Made by a program: the position numbers and the translations under genes. Source: Candidatus Saccharimonadota bacterium (GTDB lineage Bacteria > Patescibacteriota > Saccharimonadia > Saccharimonadales > Saccharimonadaceae). From it: 64,000 bases of DNA. The notes beneath the pieces were generated by a model that was not told where the DNA came from, made no database searches, and worked only from the letters and a program-made list of their open reading frames with translations. The DNA is taken from assembly GCA_017531585.1 (NCBI GenBank), contig JAFXKT010000002.1:134203-198202 (forward strand). Direction: 5' to 3'. Below, in pieces: positions 27,044-34,202 of the stretch; the stretch's first letter is position 1; the number at the start of each line of letters is the position of its first letter.

Positions 27044-28447
27044 ATGAAATCATCCGTTGAGAAAACTAATACTTCCGCCAAATTCAGCATCGAATTTGAC
27101 GCGAAAGATTTCGAGCCAGCACGCATCAAGGCCCTAAATCGCCTCGCTCGAAACATCAAAGTCGCAGGCTTCCGCGAAGGTAAAGCTCCTGCAAATATCG
27201 TCGAACAGCATGTTGATCCAAACAAGCTAGCTACCGAAACGCTAGATGTTCTCGTTCGCACGACTATTCCAAAAGTCTTCAACGAAGAAGGCTTGCTTCC
27301 AATTTCTACTCCTCATGTAGATGTTATTAAGTTCATCCCTGGCGAAAGCGCAGAAATTACAATTACTGCCGACATTATGCCAGAGGTAGAATTCTGTGAT
27401 TATGAATCTTTGAAGGCAGACTACGTCAAGCAGACTATCGTCGAAGCTGATGTCGACGATGTCCTAAACCGCATCGCTGAAAGCTTCGCAGAAACAGAAG
27501 TTGTAAAGCGCGCAGCAAAAGAAGGTGACGAAACTGTTATCGACTTTACTGGCAAGAAAGATGGTGTCGCATTTGATGGCGGCAGCGCAAAAGATTTCAA
27601 GCTTCGCCTTGGTTCTGGTCAGTTTATTCCAGGCTTCGAAGACGGCATCATTGGCCACGAAGTTGGCGATAAGTTCGATCTAAACCTAACCTTCCCAGAA
27701 GATTATGGCAATGCCGATCTTGCTGGCCAGAAGGTTGTCTTTGAGGTTCTCTTGAAGCAGGTTAACGAAATCAAGAAACCAGCTATCGACGACGAACTTG
27801 CAAAGAAGACCGGTGCTTTCGATACTCTAGACAAGCTCAAAGCAGACATCTTGAAGAATCTCGAAGAACAGGCAAAGCGCGCTGCTGATGATCGCTACAA
27901 AGACGCTCTTCTTGACGAGCTTGTAAAAGGTTCCAAGACTGAGGCTCCTCAGACTCTAGTCAAAGAACAAATGGAGATGATTCGCAGCGATCTTCTTCGC
28001 AATCTAAACGCTCGCAAGATGCAGCTCGAAACCTGGCTCAAGAACACCAGAAAGACTATGGAAGAATGGGAAAAGGAAGTCGAATTGGCTGCTACAAACC
28101 GCGTTCTTTCTAGCATCGTTGTTCAGAAGCTTGGCGACGAACTTGGTATCGAAATCGCAGACGAGGATGTCGAAGAACAGCTCAACCTTATGCGTCAATC
28201 TTACGCAAAGAGCCCAGAAGCTCTTAAAGATCTCGAAGATCCACGCACGAAGGCAAGCATCCGCAATCGTATGCGCGTAAATGCTATCATGGACAAGCTT
28301 GTAGAAATCAACCTTCCTCATGCAAAAAAGGTCGATCCAAAAGATCTAAAGCCAAAGGCAGAGAAGAAGTCTGACAAGAAAGCCGATAAAAAGGCAGACA
28401 AAAAGTCCGACAAGAAGGCAGACAAGAAAGCCAAGAAAAGCAAATAA
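27044..28447 (+). CDS. tig: Trigger factor
   Basis: This 467-aa ribosome-associated chaperone and peptidyl-prolyl isomerase has an N-terminal ribosome-binding domain with KVAGFREGKAPANIV, close to the signature GFRxGKxP. A FKBP-type PPIase domain (GDETVIDFTGKKDGVAFDGG through FEDGIIGHEVGDKFD) lies near residues 160-230, and a helical C-terminal chaperone domain follows. The last 30-odd residues are an added low-complexity tail of KKADK and KKSDK units, absent from most family members, that should be strongly basic. A terminator follows. Confidence 0.95.
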   Translation: MKSSVEKTNTSAKFSIEFDAKDFEPARIKALNRLARNIKVAGFREGKAPANIVEQHVDPNKLATETLDVLVRTTIPKVFNEEGLLPISTPHVDVIKFIPGESAEITITADIMPEVEFCDYESLKADYVKQTIVEADVDDVLNRIAESFAETEVVKRAAKEGDETVIDFTGKKDGVAFDGGSAKDFKLRLGSGQFIPGFEDGIIGHEVGDKFDLNLTFPEDYGNADLAGQKVVFEVLLKQVNEIKKPAIDDELAKKTGAFDTLDKLKADILKNLEEQAKRAADDRYKDALLDELVKGSKTEAPQTLVKEQMEMIRSDLLRNLNARKMQLETWLKNTRKTMEEWEKEVELAATNRVLSSIVVQKLGDELGIEIADEDVEEQLNLMRQSYAKSPEALKDLEDPRTKASIRNRMRVNAIMDKLVEINLPHAKKVDPKDLKPKAEKKSDKKADKKADKKSDKKADKKAKKSK

Positions 28448-28454
28448 GCTGCAA

Positions 28455-28490
28455 TAAAAAACCACCTCTTCAAAAGGGGTGGTTTTTTTA
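28455..28490. terminator. Bidirectional terminator after tig
   Basis: AAAACCACC pairs with GGTGGTTTT, with A and T runs on the outside. It also serves the convergent 69-aa gene. Confidence 0.85.
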
Positions 28491-28697
28491 TTTCTTTTTA
28501 TTAGCAATGTGCCAATGGTTCCCCATGTCGCACTTATAAGCATGAAGTGCATGGGGTGGCAAGCCATGCTGGTATTCAGATAGGCGAGCGGCGTCTTCTG
28601 CGTCTTCTTCGCTGTCGTAACAAATCTTTTGTTTGTCTCCAACCCAGCAGAGCTTTGGATTGTACTGGCCAAAATTAACTTGTCTAGTCGTGGACAT
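28488..28697 (-). CDS. Small Cys/His protein, 69 aa
   Basis: The core pattern is KICYDSEEDAEDAAR, then HAYKCDMGNHWHIA. It resembles a widespread family of small proteins from actinobacteria and their phages with a K-x2-Y-x-S-x3-A-x2-A block and a C-terminal Y-x-C-x4-WH motif. The function of that family is not known to me; metal binding is plausible from the Cys and His. It is coupled to the upstream alkD-like gene by a TAATG overlap, suggesting a shared DNA-repair or defence context. Confidence 0.7.
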   Translation of the reverse strand: MSTTRQVNFGQYNPKLCWVGDKQKICYDSEEDAEDAARLSEYQHGLPPHALHAYKCDMGNHWHIANKKK

Positions 28698-29395
28698 TAA
28701 AAATCTCCGTGTAGATATCTCAGGCGCTCGTCTTCCGGCATGCGCTCAATGGCAGAGCGAAGCGTGTTTCTGGACATGCGGTTATAGTTGTCGATGATAT
28801 AGCTTTCAATTACATGCTTATCGACCTTATTATAAATATTCCTAAGCATCCAACCGCAAGCTTTCTGGATAAGAGGGTGAGAATCTTCGAGCGAAACGTC
28901 AATAAGCTCCAATCCGTCGCCAAGAACACCTTTGCGATAATAATATAGATAAGCAACAAGAGAAATCCTTTTGTGCCAAAGCTGGTCTTTATGGCTATTA
29001 AGCTCGTGCAAAATATCCTCGTTGTGATTATCGAAGCACCAGCGACCCAGGATATTCGGCGCAGAATCATCGACGAGATCCCAGTTATTGACACGTTCCA
29101 GTTTTTCGAGATACAAATCCTTGCTGCTACAGTTTCGCTTGGAGTATTGCTCGCGAAGGATTACTAAACCGGCAAAGCGATAATCATGAATCGGGGAATC
29201 GAGCAGCTCGACGACTTCCTCACGCGGCATCTTTTTGTATTTCTTGCAGATTTTGCGAAGCGCAGGGGTGTTGATGGCGAGCAAAATATCCCCCTCGCCA
29301 TATTTTCCAGGGGCGATGCCAAAATATTTCTCGTACGCTTCAATCTTGTCGGGCTGAATCTCCTTTTCCAGCTCGGCAATAAGATCTGCTTTCAT
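28697..29395 (-). CDS. AlkD-like DNA alkylation repair glycosylase
   Basis: This 232-aa HEAT-repeat protein is of the AlkC/AlkD family, which removes 3- and 7-alkylated purines without base flipping. Family landmarks are VNNWDLVDDSAPNILG (with the catalytic-type Asp), WHKRISLVAYLYYY and IQKACGWMLRNIY (with the conserved Trp), and a late Arg-rich helix. Length is typical. Minus-strand TGG-TAAAAT ends 7 bases before the ATG, so the mRNA is likely leaderless. It forms a two-gene operon with the 69-aa protein. Confidence 0.9.
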   Translation of the reverse strand: MKADLIAELEKEIQPDKIEAYEKYFGIAPGKYGEGDILLAINTPALRKICKKYKKMPREEVVELLDSPIHDYRFAGLVILREQYSKRNCSSKDLYLEKLERVNNWDLVDDSAPNILGRWCFDNHNEDILHELNSHKDQLWHKRISLVAYLYYYRKGVLGDGLELIDVSLEDSHPLIQKACGWMLRNIYNKVDKHVIESYIIDNYNRMSRNTLRSAIERMPEDERLRYLHGDF

Positions 29396-29401
29396 AGAAA
29401 C

Positions 29402-29410
29402 ATTTTACCA
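29402..29410 (-). promoter_or_regulatory. Extended -10 of the alkD-like gene
   Basis: Reversed, this reads TGG-TAAAAT and ends 7 bases before the ATG at 29395. Confidence 0.6.
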
Positions 29411-29425
29411 TAAGTGGTCTTAACA

Positions 29426-29454
29426 TTGACAACATAAGCATGATGTGATATAAT
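29426..29454 (+). promoter_or_regulatory. Perfect-consensus promoter of the metzincin-like gene
   Basis: TTGACA-N17-TATAAT, with TGA before the -10. A short leader with AAGGAGG follows. Confidence 0.88.
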
Positions 29455-29492
29455 ATGTACATCCTACTATATTCTACCAAGGAGGTTCTTTT

Positions 29493-30083
29493 ATGGCTAA
29501 GATTACTGTTTATGTTCCCGCTGTAGACGACTATCGCTCAAAGGTGCTCGAAAAGGCAATAGAGATGGCAAAGTACAATCTCAATGTCGATTTCGACATT
29601 TATCCTATTGATTTGAGCACAGACATGATCCTGATGCGCAGCTTTGATGCTCAGGAACTGGCGAAGGGTCTTTATGATGGCGGCTATAACCGTGACGAGG
29701 TCAGCATCTTCTTTGTTCGCAAGGACGTCAAGACTGCTGATACCAACTTCTGTTTCGGCGCCACCATGGGAAAGACTATTCTTTTGTCTGACTACCGCAT
29801 TAATCACGGCTGCTACAGCGAAGCAGAAAAGATTGCAATGCTCACCTACCTCATCGAGCATGAAATCGGTCACGCATTTAAGGCTGCTGACGATTTGCAT
29901 TACGGTGACGGTATCTACGATATGCACTGCCTGAACGAAAAGTGTTGCATGCAGCAGGTGCAGAGTCTTGACGAATTAAGAGACTTTGCGAAGCGCAATA
30001 TGACATGCCGCGGAAAATACGAGCGAGGTTGTTTCTGTTCGCATTGCAAGAAGCGTTTTAGGCGCTTCTATGCCACTGAATAA
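29493..30083 (+). CDS. Archaemetzincin-like zinc protease
   Basis: This 196-aa protein has a zincin helix, EHEIGHAF (H123, E124, H127), followed about 18 residues later by HCLNEKCCM (H145, C146, C152) and a final FCSHCKKRF. This is the order of the archaemetzincin motif (HExxHxxGxxHC, C-M, then CxxC), except that the short Gly loop between the second and third zinc ligands is replaced by about 15 residues. It has no signal peptide. It has its own perfect promoter, AAGGAGG Shine-Dalgarno and terminator. Likely a metalloprotease; the substrate is unknown. Confidence 0.75.
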   Translation: MAKITVYVPAVDDYRSKVLEKAIEMAKYNLNVDFDIYPIDLSTDMILMRSFDAQELAKGLYDGGYNRDEVSIFFVRKDVKTADTNFCFGATMGKTILLSDYRINHGCYSEAEKIAMLTYLIEHEIGHAFKAADDLHYGDGIYDMHCLNEKCCMQQVQSLDELRDFAKRNMTCRGKYERGCFCSHCKKRFRRFYATE

Positions 30084-30100
30084 TAAGTTGTCTTTGTCTT

Positions 30101-30133
30101 TGGCTCCCCTCGAAAAAGGGGAGCAATTTTTTT
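30101..30133 (+). terminator. Intrinsic terminator
   Basis: GGCTCCCC pairs with GGGGAGC, followed by a T run of seven. Confidence 0.85.
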
Positions 30134-30151
30134 GTGACCTTAGATTAAATA

Positions 30152-30180
30152 TTGACAAAACATTACCAAAATGATATAAT
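30152..30180 (+). promoter_or_regulatory. Perfect-consensus promoter of the 129-aa gene
   Basis: TTGACA-N17-TATAAT with TGA before the -10. Confidence 0.88.
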
Positions 30181-30186
30181 ACACAC

Positions 30187-30316
30187 ATTATATTTCTAAA
30201 AATATAGTCGCAAATTACTAGCAATCGTACGTGACCGTTCCGAGCTGGCTTTCCCAAGGGGGAGAGAAAGCCCGCCCGGAGCATTATCCGGAGTATTATA
30301 CAAGGAGGGTTGCGGT
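30187..30316 (+). promoter_or_regulatory. Long structured 5' leader
   Basis: About 130 nt precede the ATG at 30317. Two hairpins are seen: GGCTTTC/GAAAGCC (30247-30272) and CCGGA/TCCGG (30276-30291). The strong site AAGGAGGG (30302-30309) directly follows. No known riboswitch class is recognised. Confidence 0.55.
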
Positions 30317-30706
30317 ATGATTGATTTCTACCAAGGCACCTATGATTTTGAGGACAGTCTCTACGCCCCAAATTTCATTCTCGATCCAATAACCATTGAG
30401 TACGAGAGAGAACTGGACAGCGATGAAGGCAGACTCAACGACAACAATGAGCTCGACATGACACTGGTCGCTCAGCTCGGAAGCAGACCTAGCAGTTTCC
30501 CCCGTGCATTTGGTGCAGCAGACTTCGCAGGAATGCTTGAAGATCTCGCTAGCGCTAATAGCATGGCCGAAAAGGCAGAGATGTTAAGCTACTGGAGTCA
30601 GTGCTTCCATGGCACTATGGCAGAACAGCTTTCAAGCCTTGCCGAAGAACTCAAAAACAGCAACGAGGATGCAGCTCGCAAGTTAATCGCGAAAATTTGC
30701 GGGTAA
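30317..30706 (+). CDS. Hypothetical protein, 129 aa, single-gene unit
   Basis: This is a soluble acidic protein with no family I recognise. The first 50 residues are rich in Asp, Glu and Tyr; the rest is helical (DFAGMLEDLASANSMAEKAE). The gene has a perfect promoter, a 130-nt structured leader, a very strong Shine-Dalgarno and its own GC-rich terminator. Such signals suggest high expression of a discrete cassette. A domain assignment would need profile searches. Confidence 0.75.
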   Translation: MIDFYQGTYDFEDSLYAPNFILDPITIEYERELDSDEGRLNDNNELDMTLVAQLGSRPSSFPRAFGAADFAGMLEDLASANSMAEKAEMLSYWSQCFHGTMAEQLSSLAEELKNSNEDAARKLIAKICG

Positions 30707-30730
30707 GCAAAATATTCCCTGCAACCTCAA

Positions 30731-30757
30731 GCCCCCGGCCTAGCCGGGGGTGTTTTT
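30731..30757 (+). terminator. Intrinsic terminator of the 129-aa gene
   Basis: CCCCCGG pairs with CCGGGGG, followed by GTTTTT. Confidence 0.85.
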
Positions 30758-30777
30758 CTGCGCAAAAAAATAAGCAT

Positions 30778-30805
30778 GAGAAAGGCCCCTCCAATGAGGG
30801 GCCGG
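30778..30805 (-). terminator. Terminator of the minus-strand 187-aa gene
   Basis: GGCCCCTC pairs with GAGGGGCC around ATTG; on the minus strand TTTCTC follows. Confidence 0.75.
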
Positions 30806-30808
30806 TCG

Positions 30809-31372
30809 TCAGCAAACGATGAGTTTTTTGAAATAATTTTTCATTATCTCGTCTGCTTGTGAGAGATCAAACTTCAGCTCAAAGGGGAGGTGTCTGTAAC
30901 TGATATTCCAGAGTATCTCGTCCTCCTTCGGATGCAGAAGTCCGATCGAATATAATGTGAAGGCAGCGAGCATCTCGGCTTTCTTGAGGTTGCCACTCTT
31001 GAGGCGCCAACCTACACCGATGATTCCTTCGCTGCATTTGCAGAACACCATGTAGGTGTTGTCGGACTTGAGCGAGAGCTTGACAAAGTCACACTCCCTT
31101 TCAATGTCTACCTTTCTTATGTTCGAGGACAGGCTTTTATCTAATATCTCCGCCTGTTTGACGAGTTCCCTAAGGTCGGAATTCCTCTCAGTGCCGCGAG
31201 GCATCCAACCTTTGTCCACTTGAGTGACCGTGGCCCCATCATACTTAATAACGTTGTAGATGTCAGGGCCCTCGCATCTCAAGCTAGACCAGAACTGCTG
31301 CAGCAGGTCTGCGTCCACCTCTTTTTGCGGGGCAGTCGTAGGTTTACTGCATTTGGTCATCATGATATCCAT
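30809..31372 (-). CDS. Hypothetical protein, 187 aa, single-gene unit
   Basis: This is a soluble protein with no family I recognise. The middle part alternates strands and polar turns (CDFVKLSLKSDNTYMVFCKC); the C-terminal part looks helical (LFxx-type hydrophobics around MLAAFTLYSIGLLHP). The start at 31372 is set by GAGGAGGGG 5 bases upstream. It has its own promoter, a leader with a 9-bp hairpin and a terminator, so it belongs with the cassette-like units. Confidence 0.72.
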   Translation of the reverse strand: MDIMMTKCSKPTTAPQKEVDADLLQQFWSSLRCEGPDIYNVIKYDGATVTQVDKGWMPRGTERNSDLRELVKQAEILDKSLSSNIRKVDIERECDFVKLSLKSDNTYMVFCKCSEGIIGVGWRLKSGNLKKAEMLAAFTLYSIGLLHPKEDEILWNISYRHLPFELKFDLSQADEIMKNYFKKLIVC

Positions 31373-31432
31373 GTGACCCCTCCTCTCTCATATAATAATG
31401 CGATTCCGCTTCAAGAGCGGAATATCCTGAAT

Positions 31433-31461
31433 ATAATAGCACAAGCGACAAAATTTGTCAA
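31433..31461 (-). promoter_or_regulatory. Promoter of the 187-aa gene
   Basis: Reversed: TTGACA-N17-TATTAT. The leader then holds the hairpin ATTCCGCT/AGCGGAAT (about 31400-31422) before the Shine-Dalgarno. Confidence 0.8.
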
Positions 31462-31507
31462 GCAATAAAACGTTAGCAATTAGGGGGAGGTTCTTAAGAG
31501 CTTAAGG

Positions 31508-31537
31508 TTGACTTTAGAGCTTTTTAGGTGATACATT
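31508..31537 (+). promoter_or_regulatory. Promoter of the sugar-phosphate transferase gene
   Basis: TTGACT and TGA-TACATT are separated by 18 bases. Confidence 0.6.
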
Positions 31538-31560
31538 TAAATTCAATATATTCAAAACGC

Positions 31561-31590
31561 AACACTCCGAAATAACAGGGGTGTTTTTTA
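31561..31590 (+). terminator. Terminator-like hairpin in the leader (possible attenuator)
   Basis: ACACTCC pairs with GGGGTGT, followed by TTTTTT. It lies about 17 nt after the predicted transcription start and 30 nt before the ATG at 31620, with no plus-strand gene ahead of it to terminate. Confidence 0.6.
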
Positions 31591-31619
31591 TTCAAAAAAG
31601 AGAAGGTTACAGAGATAAA

Positions 31620-32390
31620 ATGGCAGAAAAAGTGATCGCGAATGACACTGCGTATGGGCAGGCGGATTTTTATACTGTTTCTGCACAATTAAACTCTGGT
31701 TATAGCCTAAATGAGGCTACTGTTACAACACTCGCGCAGCGCGGCAGTGCGCGCTATGCTGCATATATGTTCGTAAAACGCAGCTTTGATATTGTCGTAA
31801 GCTTTTGTGGCTGCCTTGCGCTTGTGCCTGTGATTGTATTTGTCAAAGCCGGCAACATGCTTACTGGTGACTTTAAGCCTATGTTCTTGAAGCAGGCAAG
31901 GCTTGGCCGTGATGGCAAAATCTTTAATCTTTTGAAGTTCCGCAGTATGGTTATGTTGGATGATGGCCGCCAGGCTGACGCTCTGCTAGACGAGCTTTTC
32001 GAAAAGAATCCGGAACTAAGAAAAGAATACGAAAAGAATCACAAGCTCGATAATGATCCGCGTATTACCAAGATGGGTAAGTTTATTCGCGCGACGTCTC
32101 TAGACGAGCTTCCTCAGTTCCTAAACGTTCTCAAGGGCGATATGTCCTTCATTGGCAACAGACCATATATGGTTAGCGAACGTGATCATATGGGTGTTAA
32201 CTCTGATGTTATTCTTGCTGTAAAGCCTGGCCTTACGGGCTGGTGGCAGGTTTCTGGTCGCAACAATCTGACTTTTGGCCAGAGGCTTGTACTTGAGTCT
32301 GAGTATGGCGAGAAGGCTTCGCTAAAGTTCGACCTGTATATTCTAGCCAAGACTTTTAAGGCAGTGCTTAAGAAAGTTGGCAGCAAATAG
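31620..32390 (+). CDS. Undecaprenyl-phosphate sugar-1-phosphate transferase (WcaJ/RfbP type)
   Basis: This 256-aa initiating transferase loads a sugar-1-phosphate onto undecaprenyl phosphate at the membrane. One hydrophobic segment (near residues 50-70, VVSFCGCLALVPVIVFVKA) precedes the bacterial sugar transferase domain with LLKFRSMV, DPRITKMGKFIRATSLDELP, SFIGNRP and VKPGLTGWWQVSGRN. It is the short form without the four extra N-terminal helices. The start at 31620 follows AAGG; GTG at 31581 lies in the hairpin and is rejected. It should start the polymer made by genes at 35-43 kb, although four cassette-like genes intervene. Confidence 0.9.
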   Translation: MAEKVIANDTAYGQADFYTVSAQLNSGYSLNEATVTTLAQRGSARYAAYMFVKRSFDIVVSFCGCLALVPVIVFVKAGNMLTGDFKPMFLKQARLGRDGKIFNLLKFRSMVMLDDGRQADALLDELFEKNPELRKEYEKNHKLDNDPRITKMGKFIRATSLDELPQFLNVLKGDMSFIGNRPYMVSERDHMGVNSDVILAVKPGLTGWWQVSGRNNLTFGQRLVLESEYGEKASLKFDLYILAKTFKAVLKKVGSK

Positions 32391-32395
32391 TCCAT

Positions 32396-32424
32396 TTGAC
32401 AATCCCCCGTCTTGGATAGATAAT
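32396..32424 (+). promoter_or_regulatory. Promoter of the 199-aa gene
   Basis: TTGACA-N17-GATAAT begins 5 bases after the preceding stop. The leader holds CGGCTA-TCCCTG-TAGCCG (32434-32451). Confidence 0.8.
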
Positions 32425-32480
32425 GAAACCACGCGGCTATCCCTGTAGCCGTAGTACTTTTTGAAAGTTGGTGGATATTA

Positions 32481-33080
32481 ATGGAGAATGTCAAAAAAGA
32501 TGAGGCCAAGACTAATCTCGAGCTTGCTCGGGCTCTAACGGATTTTGCCGGAGCCCTGGAGGATTATATCGATTCCTGCGCATTTGCTGCGCCCGATCTT
32601 GGGCTTTGTCATAGGACTGGCCAGGTTATTTACTCGACCCAAAGCTTCGTTAAGGTTTACGAGAAGGATATGCCTCATCGTAATACCGACGAGCTTTGGC
32701 CTGTAAAGATCGTCCAGGTTAGAACTGCATTTAGCGCGTACTCTTCGTTTATTAATATGCCGTCGGAGCGCGAGATCGCAAAGGTCAATATGATGCTGGA
32801 TAAGCTCATTGCTGCTTGGCGCGAATGCGATGCCGGCAATGCATTTGCCGAGGAAATCGATGACGCTTTTGGTCTTGTCTTTACTTCGGAAGAGATAACC
32901 AAAAATGGCCAGAAGAAGTACATCGACGAGGGCTTCAATCCGGCAGACATTGAAGGGGATGTGATTCTGCTCTACAACTCTATAATGGCGACTCTTAGCG
33001 GACACCTTGTCGAAATCGCCGGTGGTTATCAGGAGATTATTGACGAAGCAAAAGCAAAGCTTGCAGATGCCGAAGAGTGA
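32481..33080 (+). CDS. Hypothetical helical protein, 199 aa (paralogue of 33224)
   Basis: This is a soluble, almost all-helical acidic protein with no family I recognise. It is related to the next gene: both have an N-terminal A-x-x-F/L-A-x-x-x-E-D-(Y/F)-ID block, an FxKVY segment, WPV-x8-A-F-x-x-YS, and EGF(N/D)P(A/S)DI-x-GDV near the C terminus. The promoter is near consensus, and the leader has a 6-bp hairpin. The Shine-Dalgarno (GGTGG) is only moderate. A terminator follows. The pair looks like a tandem duplication of one cassette that has diverged strongly in sequence. Confidence 0.75.
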   Translation: MENVKKDEAKTNLELARALTDFAGALEDYIDSCAFAAPDLGLCHRTGQVIYSTQSFVKVYEKDMPHRNTDELWPVKIVQVRTAFSAYSSFINMPSEREIAKVNMMLDKLIAAWRECDAGNAFAEEIDDAFGLVFTSEEITKNGQKKYIDEGFNPADIEGDVILLYNSIMATLSGHLVEIAGGYQEIIDEAKAKLADAEE

Positions 33081-33100
33081 GCTGCGAATATCCCAAAAAC

Positions 33101-33136
33101 AAAACCGCCCCCCAAAAAAAAGTGGAGGCGGTTTTT
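33101..33136 (+). terminator. Intrinsic terminator
   Basis: AAACCGCC pairs with GGCGGTTT, followed by a T run. Confidence 0.85.
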
Positions 33137-33142
33137 CATTCC

Positions 33143-33170
33143 TTGACGATTCCTACTATTATTATATAAT
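33143..33170 (+). promoter_or_regulatory. Promoter of the 213-aa gene
   Basis: TTGACG-N16-TATAAT. The leader holds ATGGTCG-CTTG-CCGGCCAT (from 33179), placed as in the paralogous leader upstream. Confidence 0.78.
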
Positions 33171-33223
33171 ATAGTTGCATGGTCGCTTGCCGGCCATAGT
33201 ATTTTTTAGAAAGAGGTGTTTGT

Positions 33224-33865
33224 ATGGGAAATACGAACAAACAGTTAGCAATAATCAAGGCGGAATTCGCAGAAACATTGTTCAATCTGGCGGACAGTAT
33301 CGAGGATTTTATCGATGAGCATACTGTTCCGATTGGCATTTATGGTCTCGAGCGCGACTCCGGGGAAGAGTTTATTAGCGACGCTATGCGTTTTACGAAA
33401 GTATATGCTAGCGACCTGAAGGGCGACTTAGGCGACGATGAAGAGCCTAGCTGGCCGGTAACTCTGCGACAGATTAATCTGGCTTTCGCGCTTTACTCTG
33501 TTAAAGCGGTTGGTGAAGAATATGACTCTGTGCGGGATATCTATACTATGCTGACAAAACTGCTTAACTTGTGCGAGAAATATAAGGACAAGCTTGATGA
33601 CATTACTCAGGATATAGAGGCCACCTTAGAAGAGACGACGAAAGCCGAGTCGCGCTTTGGTCTTTCGAGCATTGTTTACGATGAAGGCTTCGATCCATCG
33701 GATATATTCGGTGACGTAGCGGTTCTCAGAGATAACATCGTACTTATTCTGAATGAGCTGGTTATTGATGCATTTGGCGGCCAGAAGGCAATGGTTCAGC
33801 AGATGAAGAAAGCGGCCGAAGAGATGGCTGACGAAGAGACTGAAGAAACTGAAGATTCCGAGTAA
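33224..33865 (+). CDS. Hypothetical helical protein, 213 aa (paralogue of 32481)
   Basis: This is a soluble helical protein with a very acidic tail (EEMADEETEETEDSE). It shares blocks with the preceding gene: FAETLFNLADSIEDFID, FTKVYASDL, WPVTLRQINLAFALYS and DEGFDPSDIFGDV. The ribosome site AAAGAGGTG precedes the ATG. Complete promoter, hairpin leader and terminator are present. The function is unknown; the conserved EGF(N/D)P-DI-GDV block is the best handle for searching. Confidence 0.75.
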   Translation: MGNTNKQLAIIKAEFAETLFNLADSIEDFIDEHTVPIGIYGLERDSGEEFISDAMRFTKVYASDLKGDLGDDEEPSWPVTLRQINLAFALYSVKAVGEEYDSVRDIYTMLTKLLNLCEKYKDKLDDITQDIEATLEETTKAESRFGLSSIVYDEGFDPSDIFGDVAVLRDNIVLILNELVIDAFGGQKAMVQQMKKAAEEMADEETEETEDSE

Positions 33866-33874
33866 AAACACCTA

Positions 33875-33905
33875 CACCCCCAGAGAAAACTCTGGGGGTA
33901 TTTTT
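33875..33905 (+). terminator. Intrinsic terminator
   Basis: CCCCCAGAG pairs with CTCTGGGGG, followed by TATTTTT. Confidence 0.87.
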
Positions 33906-33983
33906 GTGCTTTAAGGCTATGCTGAGCTAATTGTTGTTGCTCGGATTATGGGGTAAATGGCTTTGTGGTGGCATCGAGGCAGA

Positions 33984-34011
33984 TTGACAAATGTGGCAAA
34001 TGTGCCATAAT
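33984..34011 (+). promoter_or_regulatory. Promoter with operator-like inverted repeat
   Basis: TTGACA-N16-CATAAT. The spacer contains TGGCAAATGTGCCA, an inverted repeat that reaches into the -10, a plausible repressor site. Confidence 0.6.
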
Positions 34012-34017
34012 ATATAT

Positions 34018-34202
34018 ATTCTGATCGAGGAATTATTCGATAGTTTTTTAAGTTAGCCTACGCTCCTAATTCTAGGGCAGAATTGGCGCTATTTTGGTAG
34101 CCCCAATCCTGTCCTGGAATATCCCCAGGTAGGGCCAATGCGAGGATGACCTCTTAATTGTTTAAGGCATTGGCGCCCCTGTAATAGGGGAAAGGAGTTA
34201 CG
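34018..34202 (+). promoter_or_regulatory. Long structured 5' leader, about 185 nt
   Basis: Several pairings are possible; the clearest is CCCCT-GTAAT-AGGGG (34177-34191), just before AAAGGAG. No known riboswitch or protein-binding leader is recognised. Confidence 0.5.

Noticed and set aside
30187-30316. A known riboswitch in the long leaders (30.2, 34.0, 46.0 kb)
   Set aside because: I could not match their stems and loops to any riboswitch class I know, so they are reported only as structured leaders.
31581-31619. GTG start at 31581 for the sugar transferase
   Set aside because: The codon lies inside a terminator-like hairpin. The ATG at 31620 has AAGG upstream and gives a normal N terminus.
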